Made by a program: the position numbers and the translations under genes. The notes under the pieces were generated by a model. That model saw nothing but the letters and a program-made list of their open reading frames with translations. It did not search any database and was not told the DNA's origin. Of a stretch of DNA of 64,000 nucleotides, positions 28,901 through 38,900 are shown piece after piece; the first letter of the stretch is position 1, and the number at the start of each line of letters is the position of its first letter. The stretch is from Hahella sp018986435 (lineage in GTDB: Bacteria > Pseudomonadota > Gammaproteobacteria > Pseudomonadales > Oleiphilaceae), in assembly GCF_050749805.1 (NCBI RefSeq), contig NZ_CP192738.1:3534001-3598000 (forward strand), read 5' to 3'.

Positions 28901-29409
28901 ACCAGCACCTGCGGCCCCGCCGACATATCGGTGGACGCGCTTTGCGGCGACAGGCCAGCGACCAATCCGGCAACCTGCTTCCACTGCCTCAGCTCCGCGC
29001 CGATCAGTTGTTTGACCGGCTGCGCCAATTCTGTTTCCGTCAGCCGCCACTGGGCGGGAATGACGTAAAGGCCGTCATTCGGGCCTTGCCCCAGCTCTCC
29101 GGCGCCTATCGCCCAGTTCAGTGCGCCCAGGGGCTCGCGACTGTGCACAAACGCAAGATGCTTGATACAGGCGGAGAACAGCGATAACCGATGCATCGGA
29201 GAGGCGGACGCCATCGCGTAAATCCGGCGGTTAAGCGCCTCAGGAAGCGCGCAGGTAATGGTCGTCGTCGCGTCCGCCTCAGGCGTCGCCTGCGCCATCA
29301 CAAAAAACGGGCACTCCTGATAGTCCGCCGCCAATTGCTGGCGGACATAGGCTTTGAACGCCTGTTTCCTTGCATTTATTGCAATGGGATCATTCGTGAG
29401 CATTTCCAT
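22981..29409 (-). CDS. Terminal NRPS: (half C)-A-T-C-A-T-TE
   Basis: The protein has 2142 residues. Residues 1-265 look like only the C-terminal half of a condensation domain, without any HHxxxDG. A1 (about 270-770) has an unusual core, VFTSGSEGKPKG (near 428), and my reading of its specificity residues is DYLMYGVVLK, which I cannot assign. T1 is LGGHSLRA (near 808). The full C domain has VHHILLDKPS (near 996, with Lys for Gly). A2 has YSSGTTGRPKG (near 1440) and a code read as DGESCSSIAK, also unassigned. T2 is VSGSSLSAV (near 1828). The TE has GGYSLGAE (near 1964) and a late His in HGDHVEFLRR (near 2111). The TE marks this as the last protein of the line; it may hydrolyse or cyclise the chain. 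It is separated from the upstream NRPS gene by 75 bases. Confidence 0.9.
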   Translation of the reverse strand: MEMLTNDPIAINARKQAFKAYVRQQLAADYQECPFFVMAQATPEADATTTITCALPEALNRRIYAMASASPMHRLSLFSACIKHLAFVHSREPLGALNWAIGAGELGQGPNDGLYVIPAQWRLTETELAQPVKQLIGAELRQWKQVAGLVAGLSPQSASTDMSAGPQVLVGYSETGVPCAGMDASQYRLCIGVEARPEATRLHLRFNPDQVDPALAALLLERLRTLMEAMAFDPGGVLASMPWIPPAEQARIDALSTPAPARPLRYRNVAEAVVAATRDRGDWVFLECDERTVNFHQLRAYTETLLQSPKWSQWDALGDCVLIVGAKGVETTLAAMACMQVGKPFCLQSHITPVEQLLDIARTHQTQTVLLDAGCENLQAGFLALGCRTLLLPEYAGETMASARTLNTEEALSKGLAAQSDDALCVVFTSGSEGKPKGCLNTHRALLNICQEKRALYPTQNSRVASLANHTFDYFVLECVLALTEDVVIVIAPEAVRADATKCAEFLREKHIDLMFTTTVLAEDIMALGDIPGLRQLYFGGESLRAFQKHNYALFNVYGPSETGVLTTCQQIQDDGQKITIGKPFNGYQCVVVFPDTMQPCPIGAPGELLIGGAGVGLGYLSRPDLSEKAFLQLNTGRLQGRYYRSGDLCCWNADGELEILGRKDRQLKVNGFRVELDAIEKAVLGLPGVSQAAVIGMADSRGHARLGAFIVAGEEKLSERNLREALLLRMPAYMIPSQIILTSELPMNRNGKLDRQKLKQTLSDAAASDAGPRPQGPTQEWLAGCWARHLELDATAIGADKSFFALGGHSLRAGRVLAEIQQEFGQVVSLLEFFKHDAIASLAALIDARSGGQQGNAADTFSRLLDKAAESGEVVRGELSPQEARLYAQYRLHPDSMAYVLEMDIPIPREVRSEAVTQALQALIDRHDMLRTRYPLDGRGSPFAEALPQLHAEQILNASDEAWTQAFALEQGPLLRARLLEPQTLRACLRLQVHHILLDKPSLEILKLEFEQRLRGEQPSLPGLNYRNYAQALAEARQQPLWEEAQTFWKDYLEGLDFDPFGHGAVDDDDGVKYNSWSLAATELAAVKRLCARYNVTPSVFFLGIWGLAVAREGRSDAFSISVANAFRPPQAQNTVGMFVSLAPCAFRFDRDAEGFDAYLKSLAEAQWRATERLFFPVEEVFALLRHDPRMFGSNPLLNVAYSYFDSVEASDVTAEGDDVGKEAHGPLNLTVLHAEESCRLTLEYQASALPEERMEKLAASYRDILRQTLGADSAPSLQDLLVSAVTAAQAFRPAQRREAYRSIEDILRDGFLTLGDRPAVIDDEGELSWAEFASLTGSYAERLNRSEIRRALIQGRPGRRLQAFLAACFLTRTTYLALEEGTPEARVEEVMRHAQPDIVVRADDAIVADQGINPDFDWGQFKSVKSLDANPVAWILYSSGTTGRPKGICVAAQTVAQYLDSLVRTLNLQPGARVTQQFSPSFDGYLEEVLLAWALQGTSLVTDRYSLLDERRAKAFLAQRRPDVISAAPALFSAWNRMENLEPFPKVCISGGDFLTLGDIDRLLERTQIWNSYGPTETCIAVSMANCADMDSAPMLSIGAPLDHVAFAVIDPQGRRLRPGQWGELLIYGDFAQHGYLNEAELTAQKFGSDDQGAYFRTGDMAMVDASGQCFLKGRMDDSCKVRGNFIGLGELESRAGQHPGVIAAGAAVALAGTPEACLVLAIEGEEGGGAGLQAHLARHYPRSHLPSAIFPVARLPRTETGKLDRAQIVALFQAWRERAQAAPDATDPAWDGELGELAACWRECLGFQGALTPDSDFFQVSGSSLSAVRLASQIERRFGVPFSPVDVFRHATLDAQRALIENRRQSRPMAEGCLQERLLNADDARLPKWVLLPPALGGLVELQGLADALAGSVTLSVLALEPGAAVDLSAEALQMALADALSALAAAHRETSARPLWLGGYSLGAEMLAALLTQRPELGQDVEQLVFLDPNLQTSVFDGPALYAEFLALFQDIAASAEDSETARALAAIEDEAALREASPSLFMEWRYYRLQHQLIQPARFPERLSASPLNCIPTRVFLSDDADEKSAAALQRSAPANALIRRLHGDHVEFLRRLGADDVSPADFSQAQPVSASQPEPV

Positions 29410-29484
29410 GTTTTACTGCTTCTCCATTTCTTTCTGCTTATCCGTGGTTGCCTGCTAGTACGTGATTTTTTATCAGAACCCGTT

Positions 29485-32400
29485 TCATCGTTCCGTAGAC
29501 TCGCCTTCCAGGGTGCGTCGCAATGCCTGCTGGAAGCGGGCGCCCCAGTCTTCCTGCGCCGCCTCGGCGCGATACGCCAACGCTTCAAGCCGGATGTCAA
29601 AGCCGGCGTCATGTTCCGCCACCTCGCAGGTCAGGCTCCACTGCGACTGCGCTCCCGCCACGCCGGCCAGCTCAAGCTGGCGACAGGGGACTCCGGCGAT
29701 GCGGCCGGTAAAGCCGTCTTTATTGAAGTAGCCGAAAAAGGCGGAGGGATACAGCGCCTCTCTGGACAGGTCAAGATGACGGGCGCCGAGGTCTTCCGCA
29801 TCGTACAGGTAATGGCGACAGGCCTCGCGAACCGCCGCGGACACCTCTTGCAACAAGGCGCTCCCCTGCTCCGACGCTATGGCCACCCGCACAGGCAACA
29901 GGGTCATCAGCGGCGCGATGACCGTCTGTTGCGCCAGATTGTCGCGGCCGTGGAAAATCATGGAGACCAGTTGCTCCGTCTGCTGGTCGAGTCCGCTCTT
30001 GAACTGGGTGAACACCGCCATGAAGTATTCCGGAACGCTGATTTTCAGTCTGGCGGTCAGCGCTTCAATGCGCGCCTTGCAGTCGGCGTCCAGAACGACC
30101 AGCCAGGCGCCGGTGCGCGGTTGGGACGCGACCGCTGGCGAGGTCGGCGCCCAGCCCTGCAGTTGCGCCAGCCAGTAATCCGCGTGCGTGCGTCGCTGAG
30201 CGGCGAAAGTCGGGCTGTAGAACAACTCGGAGTACGCGCTCAGATCGCCGCCGACGTCGGACTGAGGGGCGTCCGTCGTCAGCTCATGCAGAACCTGGGT
30301 CAGTCCCGAGCCGTCAATGCAGGCATGAGAGAAATCCAGCAACAACACGCCGCCCTGTGCATCGGACACCCAGCGACCGCGTACGTTTACGCCATCTTCC
30401 AGAGAAAACGGCCGCACAAAATCGCGCACGTCCTCTTCCAGACTCCCCAGGGTTTGCCGTTTTTCCAGACGAAACAGGAAGCGTTTGGCGGGGCGCAGGA
30501 AAAGCTCACCTTCCGCCAGCGTAAACTGCGCGCTGAGACTCTCATGGCGTGAAAACGCCGTTTGCAGCAGGTTGCGCAGTTGTTTCAGATCCGGCTCCAC
30601 ATCAAACGCCAGCGCAACGAAACTGTTGTTGCTGAGATCGCCGGGATGCAGTTTCACCGCCTTGTAAATCGCCCTTTGCGCAGGTAGCGCCCGGATGCCC
30701 TGGGTTGGCGACTGAGTCGAAGCAGGCGGCTTAGTTGACGCTGACATGAGTGTCGCTGATTGCGCGTCCGCAGTCTGTTCCGCCTGAGAACGGACCAATT
30801 CGGCTTCGATCAATTTAGCCTGACTCTCCAGATCCAGATGCGCCACGATCGCGCTCAGGGATAAAGCGAGATTGAACTCCCGCTGAATGCCCGCCATCAG
30901 CGCCACCGCCAACAAGGAGTGTCCGCCGGCTTCGAAAAAGTGCGTTTGACGGCCAATGGCGTCGGTGTTGAGCAGAGCGCGCCACAGTTGCGCCAGCCTC
31001 GCCTCCACGCCGTCCCTGGGCGCTTGCGCCTCAGAAGGAGCCGCGGCGCTGAAAGACGGCGCCGGCAACGCTTTGCGATCCAGTTTGCCATTGCTGGTGA
31101 CGGGCATGGTCGCCAGCCAGACAAAGTTGGAAGGAATCATAAACGCCGGCAGGCGGTCTTGCAGATGTTCCCGCAGCGCAAGATTCAAAGCGTCTGCCTG
31201 GGCGCCCATGTCTTCGGCTCTCGTCAGGGCCAGTGCCGCCGCCGTGATATAGGCGACCAGACGGGCGTCTCCCGGCGCATCTTCGCGCACCAGCGCCACG
31301 CACTCCTTGACGTTGCCGTGGGATGCAATCGCCGCCTCCACCTCGCCCAGCTCAATGCGAAAACCACGCAGCTTGACCTGAAAGTCATTGCGTCCCAGGT
31401 ACTCAATATCGCCATCAGCCAGGAAACGGGCCAGGTCGCCCGTGCGATACATGGCGCGCCCCGCATCAGCGCAGAACGGTTCGGCGACGAATTTTTCGGC
31501 GGTCAGCTCGGGTTGATTCAGATAACCCCGCGCCACGCCCACGCCGGCGATATACAGCTCGCCAACGACCCCGACGGGACAGGGTTGACGGTGCGGGTCA
31601 AGAATATAAAGGCGGATGTTGTCGATCGGGCGACCGATGGGAACCGTTGCGCCGACCTCATTGCCCACGCAATCCCAAACCGTCACGTCAATGGCGGCCT
31701 CGGTCGGTCCATACAGGTTATAGAGTTCAACGCCGGGGAATCGCTCCCGAAACCGGCGCACGCTTTGAGCAGGCAAGGCTTCGCCGCTGCAAAACACATG
31801 GCGCAGGCTGTCGCTGACACTGGCCGCCGCCTGATCCAGGAACGGCGACAGCATGGATGGCACGAAATGCAGAGTGGTGACGCGACGGGCGCGAATCAGG
31901 TCACTCAGATACACCGGGTCCTTGTGCCCCTCCGGCTTCGCCACCACCAGGCGCGCGCCGTACATCAACGGCCAGAAGAATTCCCACACGGAAACATCGA
32001 AGCTGAACGGCGTTTTTTGCAGCACCGCATCCTCCGCCGTCAAAGCGTGGGCCTTCTGCATCCAGGTCAAACGGTTCACCACGCCGCGATGTTCGTTCAT
32101 CACGCCTTTCGGGCGCCCGGTGGACCCGGATGTGTAAATGACATACGCCAGATGAGAGGCGTTCACCGCCGTTTCTTCCCTGCTCAGATCTACGTTGCGC
32201 TTTTGCTCCCAGGCCGCCGTTGCGTTGAGATCAATCAGGCGCGCGTCGCGTTCTACGGCATAGGCCGTCAGCAGCGCATTAACGTCCGCAGGTACTTGAG
32301 CGTGAGTCAGCACCGCCTTCGGAGCAGCGTCGCGCAGCATGTAGTCGAGACGGTCGCCGGGATAATGGGGGTCCAGAGGCGCGTAGGCGGCGCCGGCTTT

Positions 32401-35400
32401 CAACACCGCCAGCAAGGCCACCACCATCTCCAGGCTGCGCTCCACGCAGACGCCAACGATGGCGTCCGGCCCAACGCCCGCATCTTCCCTCAGATAGCGC
32501 GCCAGTTGGTTGGCCCGGCGGTTCAATTGCGCATAGGTCAGCGTTTCCTCGCCGAATTCCACCGCGACGGCGTCCGGCGTGCGCGCTGCCTGCGCTTCGA
32601 TCAGCCAGTGCAGACAGGCCTCACTGGGAAAGTCGGCCTGAGTCTGATTCCAGCGTCGCAGCACCTGATCACGTTCCGGCTCTGGCATAGCGCTCAGGCG
32701 GCCAAGTCGGGTTTCCGACGCCGATTCCAGGGCGTCGACGATTTCCCGCAGCGCCATCTCAAAAAAGTCGCACACCCGCTCCGGATCATGTCCCTGCGCC
32801 ACCTGCGCGTTGACCACAAAATCAACGCCAAAATCGTCCACATTCACCGACACCGGATAGGTGGTGCGCTCCATTACGCCGGAGTAGCTGACGCCCGGCA
32901 CGGCGGAGAGATTGAGGGCCTGAAACGGGTCCGCCGACGGAACGTTGCGCACGTCACTGTGACGGTAGTTCAACATGGTCGTGAACAATGGCGTCTCGCC
33001 CTGAATCTGCGCGGACTTTTGCGCCTGCGCCAGGGAGGCCTGTTCATGTTTCACCAGTTGCATCAGCCTGTCCTGGGCGTTCCACAATCCTTCCAGCACC
33101 GGCAGCGAACCCAGGCGCAGACGAATCGGCAGCGTGTTGATGAACTGCCCCATGGCGCTTTCCGCTTCCTCGCCGGCGAACATGCGACCCAGCAGCACCG
33201 TTCCGAACACCACGTCATCGCGCCCGCTCAGGCTGCCCACTACCTGCGCCCAGGCCAGATGAATAATCGCCGCGACGCTGACGCCGTGCGCCCTGGCCTG
33301 CCGCCGTATCTGCGCGGATTGCGCCGGAGAAAGCGAGCGCCAGGCTTCCGTGACCGCATCCTCGCCGGTCAGATACTGTTCCAGGCCAAGGGGCGCAGGC
33401 CCCGGTTCATAGTCCTGCAGCATGTCGTCGAAGAAGGCTTTGCGCCCCTCAACGTCGACATCGGAATACAGGCCGGACCGGGTTTCGGAGAACGACACGG
33501 CGGACGCCGGCGCAAGCGGTTGCCCCAGCAGTTGCGCTTCTATCTCCTGCTGCATTTTTTCTACAGTGGCGTGGTCCACGGCCAAGTGGTGCAGCAGGTG
33601 CAGCAACACCCATTGCCCGTTCTGCGCGTCATAGCAGTAATAACAACGCTGCAGGGGCGCCCTGGCGATATCGAAGCGTTGCGCGGACGCAGCGCAGCGT
33701 CGCTTCAGGGCGGTAACAGCGTCTTCGCCCTCGCGCTCCGCATGCACTTCCTCTACGGCCAACGGCGCCTCTCGCCAAACCACCTGCAACGGTTGCGTCA
33801 GCCCTTCATAGGCAATACTGACGCGGAAAGCGTCATGCCGGGAGATAGTGTTGCGCAACGCGTCCAGATAGCCATGCAACAGATCGGCGCTGGCGAACCG
33901 GGTCGCCTGCCATAACACATAAGGGTCCGCCGCCGGATTGGCGAGAGCATGATAGAACATGCCCTGCTGCAGCGGCCCCAAAGGACAGACGTCCTTGATA
34001 TTGGCGGGTCCGCCAGTGACGGCGGCGATGGCGGCCTGTTCCTCCTGGCTCAGTTGCGACCACAACATCGGCCGGGTTTCGTTCGCCGCCGAAGTCGCTG
34101 CCCCCTGCTGCGGATCAAACCGTCGCAACTGCGTCGCCAGATCCGCCAGGACCGGGTGCTGATACAGGGTGTGCGCATCCACGATGAAGCCGCGACGACG
34201 CAGCGCCAGCATCATTTTTACGATAAGCAGGGAGTGGCCGCCCAGGTTGAAAAAGTGCGCATTGCGGCCGATGTCCTGAACCCTCAGCAGTTCGCTCCAG
34301 ACCTCCGCCAGCAGGCGCTCCAGCGCAGTTTCGGGAGGCGTGGCGTCGCCGTTGTTCGTAGCCCTGTGGGCGATGATCGGAAAGGCTTTACGATCGACCT
34401 TGCCGCTGGCGGATAACGGAAAACGCTCCATGATGACCACCGCAGCGGGTCTCATGTAGTCCGGCGCCTGCTCCTGCATATAACGGCGAATGCTTTCCTG
34501 AACGCCTTCTGACGTCTGGCGTTGCTGCGCACGCTCCGAAACCAGCACGAAGGCCGCCAGACATTTGCTGTCCGCATCCTCTCCCTGCGCCACCACGACC
34601 GCATCGCGCACCGCCGGATGCCGCATCAGCATGGCTTCGACTTCACCCAGTTCAACCCGGTAGCCGCGTATTTTGACCTGAAAGTCGATGCGACCCAGAA
34701 TGTCCAGCAGCCCGTCCGGCCGCCATCGCGCCAGATCCCCCGTGCGATACAGACGCCTCGGCCCGCCGCCGTCCACATCGATATCGACAAACCGGGCGGC
34801 GGTCTCCTGCGGGCGCTGATGGTAACCATAGGCGAGTTGCAGCCCGCCGATGCACAGCTCTCCCGGCGCTTCGTCCTGAAGCGGACGGTTGTTCTCGTCC
34901 AGCACATACAGCTCAACCTGATCGATGGCCGCCCCCACTGAGGGCAGATCCGGCCATTGCCGGGGATGTCCGCTCAGGGTGTGCGCCGTCACCACATGGC
35001 TTTCCGACGGACCGTAGTGGTTATGCAGACGGCAGTTCGGTAAAGCGCTGAAGAATTGCCTGATGGCGGGGGTGATCACCAGCTGCTCGCCGGCGGTCAC
35101 CACATCAAGCAGCCCGCCGGGATAACGATCCTCCGCCACCGCCGCTAGCGCCAGGCTGTTCAGCGCCACATAGGGCAGGAATATCCGTTGCGCCTGCTGC
35201 GACTCGATCAGTGACAACAGCGCCAGCGGGTCCAGACGCAGTTCATTAGCCATCAACACCAGCTCACCGCCGCTGGCCAGCGTGGCGAATATTTCCTGAA
35301 ACGACACATCAAAACTCAGCGGGGAAAACTGCAGGGTTTTCTTGCCCGCGTAATCGCCCTGCTCTCGAATCTGCCAGGCCAGCAGATTCACCAGCGCTTT

Positions 35401-35979
35401 ATGGGGCATGCACACGCCTTTAGGCGCGCCCGTGGAGCCGGAGGTATAGATCAGATAGGCCAGATCATCCGGCGTGCAGGCGCGGGGCGGATTCTGCGTC
35501 CCGTCGTCGTTTGCGTCGCCGGAAAAGTCATAGGCGTCCATATCCAGGAAGGCGAAGGTATCGGGCAGCGTGCGGATAATCTCTGCGCTGGAAATCACCA
35601 CCGAGACATTGGAGTCGCGCAGAATATAGGCCTGACGCTCAAGCGGATAACTCATATCCACCGGCGCATAGGCGGCGCCGGCTTTGAGCGCGCCCAGCAC
35701 CGCCACGATAGCGTCTATGCCGCGATCCAGGCAGACGCCAACTACCGCGAGTTCGTCGCCATAACGCCGGCGCAGTTCATGCGCCAGTCTGTTGGCTCTG
35801 CGATTCAGGGAGTCATAGGTCAGGGTTTCCGCGCCAAAACGCAGCGCAACGGCGTCCGGGGTGCGCGCCGCCTGACGCTCGAACAGGTCGTGCACGCAAT
35901 CGTCCGCGACGGCGTTTGCACCCGGGTCGGTTTGTTTGAGATGGCCAGAATTACTGTCTAACAACGATTTAGTAAACAT
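29485..35979 (-). CDS. NRPS: A(Pro)-T-C-A(Ser)-T-C
   Basis: The protein has 2164 residues and begins directly with an A domain. A1 has YTSGSTGAPKG (near 180) and residues read as DVQIVAHVVK, close to known proline codes (DVQ-x-IAHVVK). T1 is LGGHSLLIV (near 581). C1 has LHHLAVDHATVE (near 798), the HHxxxDH form common in Pseudomonas lipopeptide synthetases. A2 has YTSGSTGRPKG (near 1285) and DVWHFSLIDK, a standard serine code. T2 is AGGHSLLAV (near 1686). A C-terminal C domain has FSHACIDGSG (near 1886), where the first His is Ser but the catalytic second His is kept. Lack of an N-terminal C domain implies that another protein supplies it, most simply the C-terminal C of 17910-22904. Its start overlaps the peptidase-exporter gene by 11 bases. 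Confidence 0.9.
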   Translation of the reverse strand: MFTKSLLDSNSGHLKQTDPGANAVADDCVHDLFERQAARTPDAVALRFGAETLTYDSLNRRANRLAHELRRRYGDELAVVGVCLDRGIDAIVAVLGALKAGAAYAPVDMSYPLERQAYILRDSNVSVVISSAEIIRTLPDTFAFLDMDAYDFSGDANDDGTQNPPRACTPDDLAYLIYTSGSTGAPKGVCMPHKALVNLLAWQIREQGDYAGKKTLQFSPLSFDVSFQEIFATLASGGELVLMANELRLDPLALLSLIESQQAQRIFLPYVALNSLALAAVAEDRYPGGLLDVVTAGEQLVITPAIRQFFSALPNCRLHNHYGPSESHVVTAHTLSGHPRQWPDLPSVGAAIDQVELYVLDENNRPLQDEAPGELCIGGLQLAYGYHQRPQETAARFVDIDVDGGGPRRLYRTGDLARWRPDGLLDILGRIDFQVKIRGYRVELGEVEAMLMRHPAVRDAVVVAQGEDADSKCLAAFVLVSERAQQRQTSEGVQESIRRYMQEQAPDYMRPAAVVIMERFPLSASGKVDRKAFPIIAHRATNNGDATPPETALERLLAEVWSELLRVQDIGRNAHFFNLGGHSLLIVKMMLALRRRGFIVDAHTLYQHPVLADLATQLRRFDPQQGAATSAANETRPMLWSQLSQEEQAAIAAVTGGPANIKDVCPLGPLQQGMFYHALANPAADPYVLWQATRFASADLLHGYLDALRNTISRHDAFRVSIAYEGLTQPLQVVWREAPLAVEEVHAEREGEDAVTALKRRCAASAQRFDIARAPLQRCYYCYDAQNGQWVLLHLLHHLAVDHATVEKMQQEIEAQLLGQPLAPASAVSFSETRSGLYSDVDVEGRKAFFDDMLQDYEPGPAPLGLEQYLTGEDAVTEAWRSLSPAQSAQIRRQARAHGVSVAAIIHLAWAQVVGSLSGRDDVVFGTVLLGRMFAGEEAESAMGQFINTLPIRLRLGSLPVLEGLWNAQDRLMQLVKHEQASLAQAQKSAQIQGETPLFTTMLNYRHSDVRNVPSADPFQALNLSAVPGVSYSGVMERTTYPVSVNVDDFGVDFVVNAQVAQGHDPERVCDFFEMALREIVDALESASETRLGRLSAMPEPERDQVLRRWNQTQADFPSEACLHWLIEAQAARTPDAVAVEFGEETLTYAQLNRRANQLARYLREDAGVGPDAIVGVCVERSLEMVVALLAVLKAGAAYAPLDPHYPGDRLDYMLRDAAPKAVLTHAQVPADVNALLTAYAVERDARLIDLNATAAWEQKRNVDLSREETAVNASHLAYVIYTSGSTGRPKGVMNEHRGVVNRLTWMQKAHALTAEDAVLQKTPFSFDVSVWEFFWPLMYGARLVVAKPEGHKDPVYLSDLIRARRVTTLHFVPSMLSPFLDQAAASVSDSLRHVFCSGEALPAQSVRRFRERFPGVELYNLYGPTEAAIDVTVWDCVGNEVGATVPIGRPIDNIRLYILDPHRQPCPVGVVGELYIAGVGVARGYLNQPELTAEKFVAEPFCADAGRAMYRTGDLARFLADGDIEYLGRNDFQVKLRGFRIELGEVEAAIASHGNVKECVALVREDAPGDARLVAYITAAALALTRAEDMGAQADALNLALREHLQDRLPAFMIPSNFVWLATMPVTSNGKLDRKALPAPSFSAAAPSEAQAPRDGVEARLAQLWRALLNTDAIGRQTHFFEAGGHSLLAVALMAGIQREFNLALSLSAIVAHLDLESQAKLIEAELVRSQAEQTADAQSATLMSASTKPPASTQSPTQGIRALPAQRAIYKAVKLHPGDLSNNSFVALAFDVEPDLKQLRNLLQTAFSRHESLSAQFTLAEGELFLRPAKRFLFRLEKRQTLGSLEEDVRDFVRPFSLEDGVNVRGRWVSDAQGGVLLLDFSHACIDGSGLTQVLHELTTDAPQSDVGGDLSAYSELFYSPTFAAQRRTHADYWLAQLQGWAPTSPAVASQPRTGAWLVVLDADCKARIEALTARLKISVPEYFMAVFTQFKSGLDQQTEQLVSMIFHGRDNLAQQTVIAPLMTLLPVRVAIASEQGSALLQEVSAAVREACRHYLYDAEDLGARHLDLSREALYPSAFFGYFNKDGFTGRIAGVPCRQLELAGVAGAQSQWSLTCEVAEHDAGFDIRLEALAYRAEAAQEDWGARFQQALRRTLEGESTER

Positions 35980-38900
35980 AACTATCTTCTTTGAACTCGA
36001 TAAGTTGACCGTTTTTCATGGTGATCAGGGCGTCCGCCTCGGAAAAATACTCATCATCATGGGTCACGACAAAAACGATGCGTCCCTGGGCTTTCAACAT
36101 AGGGACCCATTCCTTGTAGAACCGGGATTTTGAGCGCGGGTCCTGGTCCGCGGCCCATTCATCCAGCACCACCACCGGACTGGGGTCCGCCAGCAGCATG
36201 GCCAACGAGAGACGTTTACGCTGCCCGGTGGACAGTTTGATATTGTCGAAGGCGCCGTCGTCCAGCAGCGTAGACTTATCCGCCATGCCCAGCAGCGCAA
36301 TGTTGCGGTTGATGGCGTCCCGCGCCGTGATCAGGGCGGGATCGTATACCCGCTTGAACAGCCAGTTGTCGCTGAATATGGCGCGGGTGTGCTCCAGCAA
36401 CTGGCTTTGCGACACCTCGACGCCGTCTATCCTGAGCGCGCCCTGGGCGGGGGCGTAGAGGCCCGCCAGAATCATCGCCAGGGTGCTCTTGCCGGAACCG
36501 TTGCCGCCTGTCAGGAAGTAGGCCTTGCCGCTTTCCGCCGTCATGGAGACCGGCCCGACCCCGAAGCTTTCGCTTTCCCCGCCCGGCGCGGGATAGTTGA
36601 AACGAACGCCGTCCAGTTGCAGGGTTTTGACCGATTGCAGGGTTTTGGCCTGTTGCAAAGTCGCGCCCGCCGAGCCGGACTCGGCGCTCTGAATGGACTG
36701 ACTGAACGCCACCATGTTGCGCATCAGACTGCGCAGCCGCACCAGTTCGGGCATCGCCGACATGACTGCGTTCAGGGGGCCGATCAGATACAGCAGGATG
36801 ATCAGATACTCTTTCGATGCTGCGCCGTCGAACCGGGGAATCAGCAACGGAAACAGCAAGGCCACCGCCACCAGCAGCACCGTCAGCAATGACTCGCCGA
36901 TGAAGAATGCGCTCAGGAAGCCGCGGTCATACTGAATTCGCAACGCCTTGAAGCGGTCCGACACCGCCTGGGCATGGCGGTAAAAACTGCGCTTCACCGC
37001 TTCACGACGCAAACCTTTGTAGCCCTTCTGCAGGTCTTCGACGGTGTCCATGAACTCACTGCGGGTCTGCAACGCCTGCGGCATGATGCGGTTGGCGCGC
37101 TCGGACACATAGTAGTACAGGCCAATCATGGGAACCGCGCAGGCCAGCAGAATGGAGGTCGCCATCGCGGATTTGAACGCCATCAGATAGGCGAACAGAA
37201 ACACAATCGTCAGCAGGTTGGCGAAGAACGGCACAAAGGCGAGCACGCTTTTGGCCAGCTCCTGGGAATCTTCACCCACCACAGACTGGATTTTGCCGGG
37301 GGACAGGCGTTCGACGCTTTTATAATCCGACGCCAGCAGCTTACGGATGATCTCCATGCGCCAGCCTTGCACGAAAGCGTGGCCGAACCGCATGATCTGC
37401 AGTTCCGCGGCCTTGCGGGCGGAAATATAGAAATAGATGCAGTTGAACAACAGCGCTGCGCTGTAGGCCAGATTAGCCGCCGGGCTGTCTATCGCCTGGA
37501 TGATGCACAGCACCAGCGCCGAATTGAGCAGGCCGGAAACCACCGTCAGGCCGACCACTTTGGCGATCATCAGGGACGAAAAGGTTTTGCTGTCGAACTG
37601 TTCGCTGTGACGGGACGCCTGGAAAAAGAACAGGCTCAGAGCGTTAACGCAGACAACCAGTCCCGCCGCCGCCGCCAGCAGACTCGTTGGGCCCCACACC
37701 AGCAGGTTGGCCCATCCCAGTCCCAGGGTAAGAGGGGGCGCGATTATCAGCACCGACGCCAGCGCGACGTTCAGCACCAGCAGGCGTCCCAGGAATGCGC
37801 GCCAGCTCACCCTTTCCGCAGACTGCACGAAACTTTCCTGCACAATGGCCGCGTCCACCTGGGAGCCCTTGGCTTCGCCATCCACCGGCTCCGCAGAACG
37901 CGTTTGCAGACGCCGCAGTACAGGCAGCGTCAGCAGCGCGCACAACCAGAAAACCACCGCGGCGACGGTCGCGCCCCAGTCTCCCGTATCTGCGGCGAAG
38001 CGCTCCGGTAGAGGCTGCGGCGACGCGCCGCGCAGGTGTTCGAAGACCGCCCGGCCCAGCTGAATCACTTGCGGGCTGTTGCTGTTGCCCAGCAACGCAA
38101 CGCCGACTCCGGTTTGCGGGTCGAACGCCACATAAGCGCCAGCGTTGGGGTTCTGTCCCGGATGACTCCAACTGGTGGTGGCGCCCGCCTCGACATCCCA
38201 CCCGTAGGCGTAGCCAGAGTCGCTGTCGCCGCCATAGGGACGTTTCGCCTGCTGCAACGCCCATTGCAGGACGTCCAGACGCGCGTCGCTTTGTTTTGGC
38301 GGCGGCTGCAGCAGAAACTGCAACCACCGCGCCATGTCCTCCGGCGTACTGAGGATATATCCCGCCGGAGTGTTTTGCAGATAGCGCGGCGCCTCATACG
38401 GTCTGGCGACGGTAAAGCTGAGCTTATAGCCCGGTATGCGCGGCGCGGTGGCGGCGGGGTCGCCTTCCACGAAGGTGTCCTTCATGCCCAGGGGTAGAAA
38501 GATTTTCTCCCGTAACAGAGCCGCGAAGGATTTCCCCGTCGCCCGTTCCGCCGCCAGCCCCAACAGGCTGTAGTTCAGCGTGGCGTACTCCTCTTTGGCG
38601 CCAACCGGATAAGTCAGCGGCGTGTCCCGCAACAAGCCCGGCAATTGCTCCAGAGCGTTGGCGGCGTCGCTGGGGCGCAGCAGGTCCAGGGTATCCCCGG
38701 ACAGACCGCTGCTATGGAACAGCAGATTATTCAGGCGAATGGCGGAATATCCCAATTCCGGACGCTTATTCAGCTCCGGAATCCAGCGTGTGATCGCATC
38801 CTGCCGGCTCAACGCGCCTTCCTGCTCCAGCACGGCGATCAACAGGCCGGTAAAGGCTTTCGAACAGGAGGCCAGCTCGAATACGCCGGCCTCCTGCTCC

